A stretch of DNA of 64,000 nt from Taklimakanibacter sp050246735 (GTDB lineage Bacteria; Pseudomonadota; Alphaproteobacteria; Rhizobiales; Aestuariivirgaceae). The notes under the pieces were generated by a model, which was not told the origin of the DNA, did not search any database, and worked only from the letters and a program-made list of their open reading frames with translations. Below are positions 39,020 through 49,800 of this stretch, piece after piece; position 1 is the stretch's first letter, and each line of letters opens with the position of its first letter. Made by a program: the position numbers and the translations under genes. Location of the stretch: assembly GCA_050246735.1 (NCBI GenBank), contig JBFWVM010000003.1:310001-374000 (forward strand). The letters run 5' to 3'.

Positions 39020-40601
39020 CGGTCCTCCCGTACCATTCGCGCGCCAGGACGACGTCGGAGCGCTCAAGACCATGCCCCGCGGCGATGGTCTCGGCAGCGA
39101 CATCGGCGCCGCAGCGGCGCAGATGATCGACGAGCGCCGGCGCATAGCGCCCATAAGGATCGGAGCGGCCGGCGACGGCGAGAATGCGCGTGTGCGAAAG
39201 ATCGGGATCGGGCGGGCTCTCGAGCACCAGCATCGGGCGCAGGAGAATGGCGCGCCGGATCAGACCGGGATGGAGCAGCATCAGGGCCGCAGTGAAATTG
39301 GCGCCGTTGGAAAGCCCGAGCGCGGTCACGCGCGCGGGATCGTTGCCGTAGCGCGCGAGGGCTTCCGGCAAGGTCGCGGCGAAAGCCTCCGCTTCCCGCG
39401 CGATGTCCGCCTGATCGAAGCGGTCCATGCCGTGGCGGCGGAACCAGCGCAGGCTTCCTTCCTCCGTGCTGCGGCCGCGGAAGCCCAGGAGATCGGCCTC
39501 ACCCGCGATCTCGCGGCCGAGCGGCAGGAGATCGGCCTCGTGGCCGCCGGTGCCGTGAAAGAGGATCAGGGTCGCGCCGTCGGAATTCCCGGAACGCTTC
39601 AGCCGATGGACGAAAGGCAGGTCGGGGCTGGGGTCGCGCGGCGCTCCGGGCGACGAAAAGTCGGGCAGCATGGCGACGATCTCCTTCTCCCGTACCGCTT
39701 CATGCGGCGGCACGAAGAGCCGGGTGCCGAGTCCGGCCTCCGCTTCGTCCACCGTCATCCCCGGCATGTCGGTCGCGAATTCGGTGAGGATGCCGCCCGG
39801 CTCGCGGACATAGAGGGAAGTGAAATAGCGGCGGTCCTTGATCTCGCTGGTGGCGCGTGTCTCGGCGGTGAAAGCGGCGTGAAGGGTGTTGAGATCCGTG
39901 ATGCCCGCGACGCGGAAGGCCACGTGATCGATCGTGCCGGGTCCCGGCGCTCCCGGCCAGAAACCCGGCGCGTCGCGCAGGTCCAGGATATCGCCATCGG
40001 CGGAAACGAAGCGCGTCACCGGGCCCTCGCGCGCCGCCTGGCGATAGCCATAGTGCCGGGGCAGGACGGCGCCCGTCTCATCCGGGTGCCCGGAAAGCCA
40101 GGTGACGCCGCGGATGCGGCGCACGGCCATGGGGGCCGGGATGTCCGGAGGATGGAACGGCGCGGTGGCTGCAAGGTCGTCGGCACCGACCAGCTTGACG
40201 ATCACGCCATCCGGATCGGCGAGGCGCAGGACAGGCTCGCCGAATTCGCGGGTCGGCAATGCGGGTTTCAGCCCCGCCGTCATCGCCCGGGTGAGCCAGA
40301 AGCCCATGGCTTGCCGGGGTATCGCCAGGGCGATCTCCAGAGCCTGGCCGAGGCCCTGGCGGCCGGGCGCGCCGTCCTGCCAGACCAGGGCCGTGACCAG
40401 CGAGCCCGGCGAGCCCAGGCGGTCGCCGTAGAAGAGATGTAGCTGGGCAGCGTCCTCGAAGCCCGCCGTCCGCTTCACCAGCCTGAGGCCCAGGAAACCC
40501 GCATAGAAATCGACATTGCGCTGCGCGTTCGCCGTCACCAGCGTGATGTGATGGATGCCGAGCGATGTGCGTTGCTCAGGCAAGGTCTGTTGCCGCGACA
40601 A
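38994..40601 (-). CDS. Fusion of ring-cleaving dioxygenase-like (glyoxalase fold) and alpha/beta-hydrolase domains
   Basis: A 535-residue fusion. Residues ~10-310 form the double VOC domain of MhqO/LinE-type dioxygenases: LGIHHITLVTANAQRNVDFY, FLGLRLVKRTAGFED, LRLADPDGV, TIDHVAFRV, YVREPGGILTEFATD, with the metal ligands H (IHH), H (DHVAF) and E (LTEFA). Residues ~330-530 form a carboxylesterase: LILFHGTGGHEADLLPLG, nucleophile Ser in GLSNGANF, and AAGHGLERSD with the catalytic His. In Bacillus these two activities are separate adjacent genes (mhqE-mhqD). The start is TTG 40601; an in-frame stop lies just upstream and no ATG is available nearby. Confidence 0.85.
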   Translation of the reverse strand: MSRQQTLPEQRTSLGIHHITLVTANAQRNVDFYAGFLGLRLVKRTAGFEDAAQLHLFYGDRLGSPGSLVTALVWQDGAPGRQGLGQALEIALAIPRQAMGFWLTRAMTAGLKPALPTREFGEPVLRLADPDGVIVKLVGADDLAATAPFHPPDIPAPMAVRRIRGVTWLSGHPDETGAVLPRHYGYRQAAREGPVTRFVSADGDILDLRDAPGFWPGAPGPGTIDHVAFRVAGITDLNTLHAAFTAETRATSEIKDRRYFTSLYVREPGGILTEFATDMPGMTVDEAEAGLGTRLFVPPHEAVREKEIVAMLPDFSSPGAPRDPSPDLPFVHRLKRSGNSDGATLILFHGTGGHEADLLPLGREIAGEADLLGFRGRSTEEGSLRWFRRHGMDRFDQADIAREAEAFAATLPEALARYGNDPARVTALGLSNGANFTAALMLLHPGLIRRAILLRPMLVLESPPDPDLSHTRILAVAGRSDPYGRYAPALVDHLRRCGADVAAETIAAGHGLERSDVVLAREWYGRTATPRRGSG

Positions 40602-40750
40602 AACATTTCATGGTGGATCCCAATCGGCCAATGTCTGCAACTATTGATCGTGTTCGGTTCCAATACAACGGAACAATCTCGTGGGAATACTGCGTCAAAA
40701 TGGTCCAAGCGCCACAAATCCTCCGAATGACGCGACAAAAAACATTGACT

Positions 40751-40779
40751 TTGCGGAAGCCCTGCACGAAGCATATACA
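40751..40779 (+). promoter_or_regulatory. Candidate promoter of the giant autotransporter gene
   Basis: TTGCGG (40751-40756), a 17-base spacer and TATACA (40774-40779). The -10 is good, the -35 weak; a better TTGACT at 40745 has too long a spacer. Weak matches suit a gene that needs an activator. Confidence 0.35.
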
Positions 40780-40799
40780 CATAACGACAGGAAGATCGC

Positions 40800-40820
40800 G
40801 AATGATCCGAAGGATCATTC
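40800..40820. promoter_or_regulatory. Perfect palindrome in the autotransporter leader
   Basis: GAATGATCC-GAA-GGATCATTC, 9-base perfect arms with a 3-base centre, ending 14 bases before the ATG at 40835. It could be a repressor operator or an RNA hairpin next to the ribosome site (GGGACGG). Confidence 0.55.
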
Positions 40821-40834
40821 GGTAATCGGGACGG

Positions 40835-43800
40835 ATGGCAATCTTATCGGGGGCTGCGCGGGATGGCGTGACGCCATCCCGTTTCCTCAAATCTTTGGCT
40901 CACCTGGTGCTCTGCTCTGCCGCATCGGGCGCGTTCTGGCTCGGCATGACAGCCCTCGCCAATGCGGGCTGCACCGGCAGCGGCACCATCACCTGCACCG
41001 GAGATTTGTCGGGCGGTGTCACCCAAAACAGCGGCAACACGACTCTCGACGTTCACTCGCTCACGACCAACGCCGGCTCGATCACGCTCAACGGCTCGGG
41101 CGGAAACGGCAGCGACGGCACCGACGGCATCGGAGAGAGTGCCGACGGCGGGGGAAACGGCACGACGACGGTCTTGGACTATGACGGTGCGCCTTACACC
41201 GGCGCGGGCCTCGTCGCACGGGCGAATGGCGGCAATGGCGGCGAGGGGGGAACCGGCGTCTCCTTCATAATCCCTATTCCGCTCCCGCCCTTTGTCGCTC
41301 CGGTCATCATAAACGCCGGACATGGCGGCACCGGCGGTACCGGCGGCACGGTTACCGTCAACAGCGATGGAAACCTCCAGACCTCAGGTGAGAAGATCCA
41401 CGGGATACTTGCCGAAGCCAATGGCGGCAATGGCGGCGATGGCGGCAACGTCACGGCGGTGCTCGGCGTGTGGGGCGAGGGCGGCGATGGCGGCCAGGGC
41501 GGCGCCGGCGGCTCTGTCTCCGTCACGACGAGCGGCGGCGGCATCACGACGCAAGGAAAAAGCGCTTCAGGTATCTTTGCCCAGAGCAATGGGGGCGTCG
41601 GTGGCGACGGCGGCTCGCTGAACGGGCTTTCCATCTCCGGCAATGGCGGCAGCGGCGCCGCGCCCAAGGACGGCGGCGTGGTGAATGTGAGCAATGCCGC
41701 CGCCATCGATACGAGGGGCGAAGGCGGCATCGGCGTCTTCGTTCAGAGCGTCGGCGGCTATGCGGGCTCGGGCGGCAGTGCCACCGGCATATTCGCCTTC
41801 GGCGGGTCGGGCGCCAGCGCCGGCAACGGCAAGACGGTGACGGTCGGCAATTCGGGATCGGTCCATACCCGCAACAGCGACTCGCACGGCATCTTCGCCC
41901 AGAGCGTCGGCGGCGGCGGCGGGGCCGGCGGCTGGAGCGGCGGCGTGGTCAGCCTCGGCGGCAGCGGCGGCTTCGGCGGCGCGGGTTCGACCGTCACCGT
42001 TTCCAACCTGTCAGCCGGAACGATCACCACCGACGGCGCGCGGTCCATCGGGATCCTGGCGCAGTCCGTCGGTGGCGGTGGCGGCGACGGCGGCAACAGC
42101 GGCGGCCTGGTGAGCATCGGCGGAAACAGTACAGGAGGCGGCGCCGGCGGCGAGGTCGACGTCACCAATGCCGGCGCGATCGTCACGCACGGCGTTTCCT
42201 CGCAGGCGATCCTGGCACAGTCCATCGGCGGCGGCGGCGGCAATGGCGGCACCAGCGGCGGCCTGGTCCCCATCGGTGGAATGGGCGGCGGCGGCGGCAA
42301 TGCCAGCGCCGTGACCGTCAACAATTCGGGCAGCCTCGAGACCTTCGGCAGCGACTCCACCGCCCTCATGGCGCAAAGCGTCGGCGGCGGCGGCGGCAAT
42401 GGCGGCGGATCCTTCTCAGGCTCGGTGTTCGCCGGTTTTGCGCTGGGCGGTACGGGAGGCAAAGGCGGCGAAGGCATGAAAGCCACCGTCAACCTGTCGT
42501 CCGACTCGTCGAAACCCGCGATCATCACGACGCATGGCGATCGCTCGAACGGCGTGACGGTCCAGTCGGTCGGTGGCGGCGGCGGCAATGGCGGTGCCGC
42601 CGTGCAAGCAACCGTCGGCTATTCGGGCAGCCTCTCCCTCGCCGTCGGCGGCAAGGCCGGGGACGGCGGCAAGGGCGGACAGGCCGAGCTCACCGGCACG
42701 GCGAGCGTGAACACATCGGGCGACAACGCCGACGGCATCCTGGTGCAGAGCGTCGGCGGCGGCGGCGGCAATGGCGGCTATGCCATTTCCGTCTCGCTCG
42801 CCGGCGGCGAAAGCGCAGCCATCGCCGGAGCGATCGGCATCGGCGGAGCGGGCGGCAAGGGCGGCATCGGCGACACCGTGACGGTCAATGCCGGAGGATC
42901 GATCCATACGAAGGGAGACAAATCCGAAGGCCTGATCGTGCAATCGGTCGGCGGCGGCGGCGGCACCGGCGGATATTCGGTGACAGTCGCTGGCGCGGGC
43001 GCCGGTGTCACCGCGGGAGCCGGCACTGTCGGGGTCGGCGGCAGCGGCGGCGACGGTGGCAAGGGCGGCGTCGTGACCGCGACCTATACGGGCAATGTCA
43101 CGACGGCAGGCGACGAATCGGACGGCGTCATCATGCAATCGGTCGGCGGCGGCGGCGGCAATGGCGGCTTCACCGTATCCGCCGCGGTTTCCGGATCCGG
43201 ATCGGGAGCGGGCGCCGTCGCGGTGGGTGTCGGCGGCAGCGGCGGCAAAGGCGGCGACGGCGGCGTCGTCACCGGCAAGGTGATCGGCGATATCACGACG
43301 GAGGGAGGCGGTTCAAACGCCTTCGTCGTCCAGTCGGTCGGCGGTGGCGGCGGCAATGGCGGCTTCAGCGTGGCTGGCACCATCACCGGCAGCAACAGCG
43401 GTGCGGGCGCGGTATCGGTCGGCGTCGGCGGCACCGGCGACGGCGGCGGCAAGGGCGAGGCTGTCACCGGCACTCTCATCGGTGATGCCACGACACATGG
43501 CAGGGATGCGGCTGCGGTCGTCATCCAGAGCGTGGGCGGCGGCGGCGGCAATGGCGGCTTCGCGGTTGCCGGCGGGATCACGGTGGCGGGACAAGGCGGC
43601 GGCGCCGTCACGGTGGGTGTCGGCGGCTCGGCAGGTGCGGGCGGCAATGCCTTGAAGGTAACGGCCGACGTCACCGGAGACATCACGACGACCGGCGCGG
43701 GATCGACGGGCTTCACGGCGCAGAGCCTCGGCGGCGGCGGCGGCAATGGCGGTTTCACGGTGTCGGGCGCGATCAGCGCCACCGGCAAGGGCGCCGGCTC

Positions 43801-46800
43801 GGTGGCCGTCGGCGTGGGCGGATCCGCAGGCAATGGCGGGACCGGAGGAGAAGTCGACGCGAGCGTCGCCGGCGACATCGAGACAACGGGCGACAAGGCC
43901 GTCGGCTATCTCGCGCAGTCGCTGGGCGGCGGCGGCGGCAATGGCGGCTTCAACGTATCCGCCGGGATTGCCCTGGCAAGCGAAGGATCGGGTGCCGTCG
44001 CCGTCGGCATCGGCGGCTCCGGCGGCACAGGCGGCAACGCCTATATCGTGACGGCGGACCAGACCGGCGACATCACGACGGAAGGCAAGGAGTCCGACGG
44101 CTTCGTCGCTCAATCGATCGGCGGCGGCGGCGGCAATGGGGGCTTCAACGTGTCGGGCGGCCTCAGCGCCGCCGGGAAGGGAGCGGGGGCCGTCAGCATC
44201 GGCGTCGGCGGCATGGGCGGTGATGGCGGCGATTCCCAGAAGGTGACCGCGACGGTGACCGGCGATGTCAAGACGAGCGGCGACCAGGCGCGCGGCGTCG
44301 TCGTGCAGAGCATCGGCGGCGGCGGTGGCAATGGCGGCTTCAACGTGTCGGGCGAAGTGGCCTTCTCGCGCGAGGCGGCCGGGACGGTCGGTGTCGGCGT
44401 CGGCGGTTTCGGCGGCGGTGGCGGCGACGTCCTCGACAAGGTGACGGCGACCGTCAACGGAAACATCGAAACGGCGGGCGCCGGGGCAACGGGTCTCCTG
44501 GTGCAGAGTCTGGGCGGCGGCGGCGGCAATGGCGGCTTCAACGTGACGGGCGGGTTTTCCGGCTCGGCCAAGAACGGCGGAACGCTTGGAATAGGGATCG
44601 GCGGCTTCGGCGACTCGGGCGGCAAGGGCGGTGAAGTCCTTTCCAACTCCATGGGAGACATCACCACGCAAGGTGCGGGCGCCAAGGGTGCCGTAATCCA
44701 GAGTCTCGGCGGCAGCGGTGGCAATGGCGGGATCAATGTCACCGGCAATGTGTCACTCACGGGCGGCAAGTCTGGCGCCGTCGGCGTCGGCGTCGGCGGC
44801 TTCGGCGGCGACGGCGGATCGGCCAGCTTCGTCACCGGCAGCCACATCGGCGACATCGAAACGGACGGCAAGGACGCCGATGGCATCGTGGTGCAATCGG
44901 TGGGCGGCGGCGGCGGCAATGGCGGCATCAATGTGACGGGCGGACTCAGCGCTTCGGTGAGCGATGGCGGCGTGTTCGGATTCGGCCTCGGCGGCTTCGG
45001 CGGCGAGGGTGGCAAGAGCGCGGCAGTCAATTTCAATGTCACCGGCGATGTGACGACGCATGGCGATCTCGCCGACGGCGTGACGATACAGAGCATCGGC
45101 GGCGGTGGCGGCAACGGCGCGCTCAACGTGACCGGCAATCTCGGCCTGTCATTCGCCGGCGACGCCGGCAGCGCCGCTCTGGGTGTCGGCGGCTTCGGCG
45201 GCAAGGCCGGCGATGCCGGCAGTGTCACCTCGGTCGTGACGGGCAGCGTCATCGCCGATGGCAGCATGGGCGCGGGAGCCGGTGAGCCCGAAGTCATCGA
45301 CGGTATCAACCGCTGGGCGACCGGCTCCAACGGCGTGCTCGCCCAGTCGATCGGCGGCGGCGGCGGCAGCGGCGGCATGAACATTTCGGGATCCATCTCG
45401 GCGAATGTGGTTTTCAACAAGGCCTATGCGGTTTCGCTGGGACTGGGCGGCTTTGGCGGCAATGGCGGGGACGCCGAATTCGTCAATCTCACGGTCAAGG
45501 GCTCTGCCGACAGCCCTGCCGTCTTCCATTCCACCGGCGACTATCGATCGGCGATCACGGCGCAGTCGATCGGCGGCGGTGGCGGCAACGGCGCCATAAA
45601 TGTCTCCGGCAGCGTCACCCTGAACGGGCAGCTGACAGCGGGCGTCGGCGGATTCGGCGGCGATGGCGGTCTCGGCAGGGCGGTGACGGTCGATGCCCAG
45701 GGCAAGCTCGAAGCGAGTGGCGTTCAGGCGCGCGGCCTCTTGGCGCAATCGATCGGCGGCGGCGGCGGCGATGGTGGAATCAATATTAGCGGCGGCCTCC
45801 TCCTCACCACCGATCCCTCCAAGCCGTCTCTCGTCTTCGGCCTCGGCGGGTCGGGCGGCGCTGGCAATACGAGTGCGCTCGTCAAGGTGACGCAGATCGG
45901 CGAGATCGACGTCGAAGGGACCGATTCGATCGGCATACTGGCGCAGTCGGTCGCCGGCGGTGGCGGCAGCGGTGGGCTCAATGTCGCCGGCAACATCGCC
46001 TTGAGCCAGGGCTACAGCACGGCTCTTGGAATCGGTGGACACGCCGGAAGCGGTGCCGATGCAGGTAACGTGATCCTCGATAGCGATGGTCAGATCGTCG
46101 TCTCGAGCGCGGTGGCCATTTCACCTGACGATGAAGACTACGACCGCACCAAGGAAAAATACGGCGAGCGCGGCGGCGGCATCCTGGCGCAGTCGATCGG
46201 CGGCGGCGGCGGCGTCGGCGGCATCAACGTGTCTGGCGTCATTTCCCCGAAAGGAAACCCCATCCTGGTCGGTGTGGGCGGCACCGGCGGCGCCGGCGGC
46301 AATGCCGGGACAGTCACCATCCGCCGGGGACTGACGACGGTAGCCTTGATCAAGACGATCGGAGACGAGTCGAACGGTCTCACCGCCCAGTCGATCGGCG
46401 GCGGCGGCGGCACCGCCGGCGTGAATATCGGCATCTCCCTCAATGGAAGCTCCGGCGACACCGATCCGAAGCAGGTCTCCATAGCGGTGGGCGGCGCCGG
46501 TGGTGCTGCGGGCGACGGCGCCCTGGTCGACGTGACCCACAAGGGCGACATCGAGACATTCGGCAATCGTTCCGACGGGCTTTTCGCGCAGTCGATCGGC
46601 GGCGGCGGAGGGAATGCCAATATCAACGTCGCAGGCGGGATCAACAAGGACGCTACCGGCGTGAACGTCGCCATAGGCGGCGGGACCGGCGAGGGCGGCA
46701 TAGGTGGCGAGGTCAAGGTCGATCACACCGGCGGTATCACCACGACCAGTGACGATTCGACCGCGATCTTCGCCCAGTCGGTCGGCGGCGGCGGCGGCAG

Positions 46801-49800
46801 TGCACGGACCAGCACCGCGGTCGCGGTGAAGTCGAAGAACGCGATCAATATCGGCATCGGCCGCGAGGGCGGCAGCGGCGGCGAGGGTGGTGACGTCACG
46901 GTGAGATCGAACGGCACTCTGATCACCAAGGGCGAGAACTCGATCGGCATCCTCGCGCAAAGTGTCGGCGGCGGCGGCGGCATCAGCGGCACCATCGCGA
47001 TAGGCGTCAAGGCCACGCAGGGCTCCGGGGACGAGGCGCAATCGGGCAGCGTCGGCCTTCAGGTCGGCCTGCAAGGCGGCGATGCGGGCATCGGCGGAGC
47101 CGTCCTCGTCGAAGCTTCGGGCTCGATCTCGACAGAAGGCGGGGACGCGCACGCGATCTTCGCGCAGTCGGTCGGCGGCGGCGGCGGCATGGGCGGCGGC
47201 GTCTTCAGTCCCATCATCAAGGAGAATGTCTCGGCCCGCGTCGGGGTCGGCGGACACGGTGGCAAAGCATCCGATGGCGGCGACGTCACCGTGGCCAGCA
47301 GCGCGACGCTCACCACCACGGGAGACAAGGCGGCCGGGATCTCGGCGCAATCGACGGGCGGCGGCGGCGGCACGGGCGGGCAGGTGATCCAGGTCACCCT
47401 TGCGAGCGGCGGGACCAACGAAAAAAGCAACAATACCGGAGCGGTCAATGTCGGCGGCGTCGGCGGCGATGGTGGCGACGGCAAGCATGTCAAGGTCACC
47501 AATACCGGCTCCATCACCACCGAAGGGAAGGACTCCTTCGGCATCATGGCCCGCTCCGTCGGCGGCGGCGGCGGCGATGGCGGGCTGGTGTTCGTCGGGG
47601 CGCTTGCCTACAAGGGCAACGCCAATTCGCTCGATCTCGCCGTGGGCGGCGAGGGCGGCACGGGTGGCGTCGGCGGCCTGGCCGAGGTCATCAACGAAGG
47701 GACGATCTGGACCAAGGGCGACGGCGCGGCAGGCATCAAGGCCATGTCGCTCGGCGGCGGCGGCGGCGATGGCGGACTCGTCGCCAATTTGTCGCTGACC
47801 ATTCCGACCGGCGAGAACAGCTCGAAGCGCATAACGCAGAATATCGGCGGCCGGGGCGGCGATGCCGGCACCGGCGGCGAAGTGAAGGTGACGAACCGGC
47901 TAGGCGATGACGAAGAGGGCGGCGACATCATCACCGAAGGCAAGGACGCCTATGGCATCTTTGCCCAGTCGATCGGCGGCGGCGGCGGCAATGGCAGTTC
48001 GGTGGTCTCGCTCAACATCGTCGCCGGCGGCGCCACACAGGACAGCGTGCTCATCGGCCTGAACATCGGCGGCAAGGGCGGCACGGGAAATACCGGCGGC
48101 GCCGTCACCGTCATCAACGAAGGAACGATCACGACGGGCGGAGAGGATGCCCATAGCATCTTTGCCCAGTCGGTCGGCGGCGGTGGCGGCAATGGCGGCA
48201 TCGCTCTCGCCGCCAATCTCATCACCTCGACAGATCCCAACACCCCGGTCCTGGCCCTTGGCGGTCAAGGTGGAGATGGCGGTGATGGCGGCCTGGTGAA
48301 GGTCGTCAACAGCGGCGCGATCACGACCACCGGTAAGAACGCGCATGGCATCGTCGCCCAGTCGATCGGCGGCGGAGGCGGCAATGCCAATGTCGGCATC
48401 GGCATTGGCGGCAGATCCACGCTGATCGCCAATCCACTGTCATTCGCGCTCGGCACCACCTGTGTCGAGCTCGAATGTTCTTCCGGCGGACAGGGCGGTC
48501 AGGTGATCGTCGAGAATTCCGGCACGATCTCCGTCTCCGGCGAAGGCGCGCAGGCCATCAGGGCGGAAAGCATCAATGGCGGCGGCGGCGACTTCGTCAT
48601 GGATTTCACCGGCATCAAGAGCGTCGCCGGCGGCACCGCCCTGCCCGGCGTCGAAGACGACACTTCGGAAGACCGCATCACCGAGGATCCCGTCGTGACG
48701 CTGCTGGCCGGCGCCGATCAGGCCATCAACAGCACCGCCGGCGCGGTCACGATAACCGTCACCGGCAACAACTATGCGATGGGCGATTACGGTACCGGCG
48801 CCGGCGTGCAGAGCGTGGGTGGCGGCGGCGGCAACATCTTTGCCAAATTCGCGATGGACGACGAGAGCGAAACGGATCCGCTGCAGATCCTCGGACAGCT
48901 CGGCGGGTCGAAAGGCCGGAACAACAAAGGCGGCAGCATCGATGAAAGCCATCTGACCGGCGAGATCGGCGCATTCGGCGACTTCAGCTCGGGACTCTTC
49001 ATTCAGTCTGTCGGCGGCGGCGGTGGTCGCTCGACGATCCAGGTCTCCTCGGCGCAAGGCATGATCGGCGACATTCAACTGGTCCTCGGCGGCGCCGACG
49101 GGAGCGAGGAGGCCGGAGGCGATATCGCTTTCGTGCAATCCGGCCTCATCTACACGGAAGGCAGGGGATCGATCGGCAGCCTGGTCCAGTCGGTCGGCGG
49201 CGGCGGCGGCTTCGCGACCTTCAACCTTCAGGGGCCGCCGGCGACCTTTGCCGCCGCTTCCAGCCAATCGGTCTCGGTGTCGTCGCTCTCCAGCGCCAGC
49301 GTGACGTTCGGCGCGGATGGGGGCAACCTGCTCGACGGCGGCGATGTCGATTTCACCAAGACCGGCAACACGGTGACCACGGACGACTTGGCCATCGGCC
49401 TTTTCAAGCAGAGCGTCGGCGGCGGCGGCGGCCTCGAAGTCATCGTCGGCGTCGATTCGGTGGATGTGAAGCTCGGCGGGACGGGAGGCGCGAGCGGCAG
49501 CGGCGGCGATGTGACGGTCGACAACACCGGCGACATTCAGACGGCAGGTGCGGGCGCGCATGGCGTGGTGCTGCAGTCGATCGGCGGCGGCGGCGGCTTC
49601 CTGGTGACGGATGCCGGCGCCGTCGCAACCACGCCGCGCAAGGACAATGAAGGCAGCGGCGGCAGCGTGAGCCTCACCCAGACCGGCAACATCGTCACCA
49701 CGGGCGACGATGCTTTCGGCGTGATCGCGCAGAGCGCCGGCGGCGGCGGTGGGTTCATCTATGGGTCTTTCGTCGGAAGCGCGGGCGGCGCCGGCAATGG

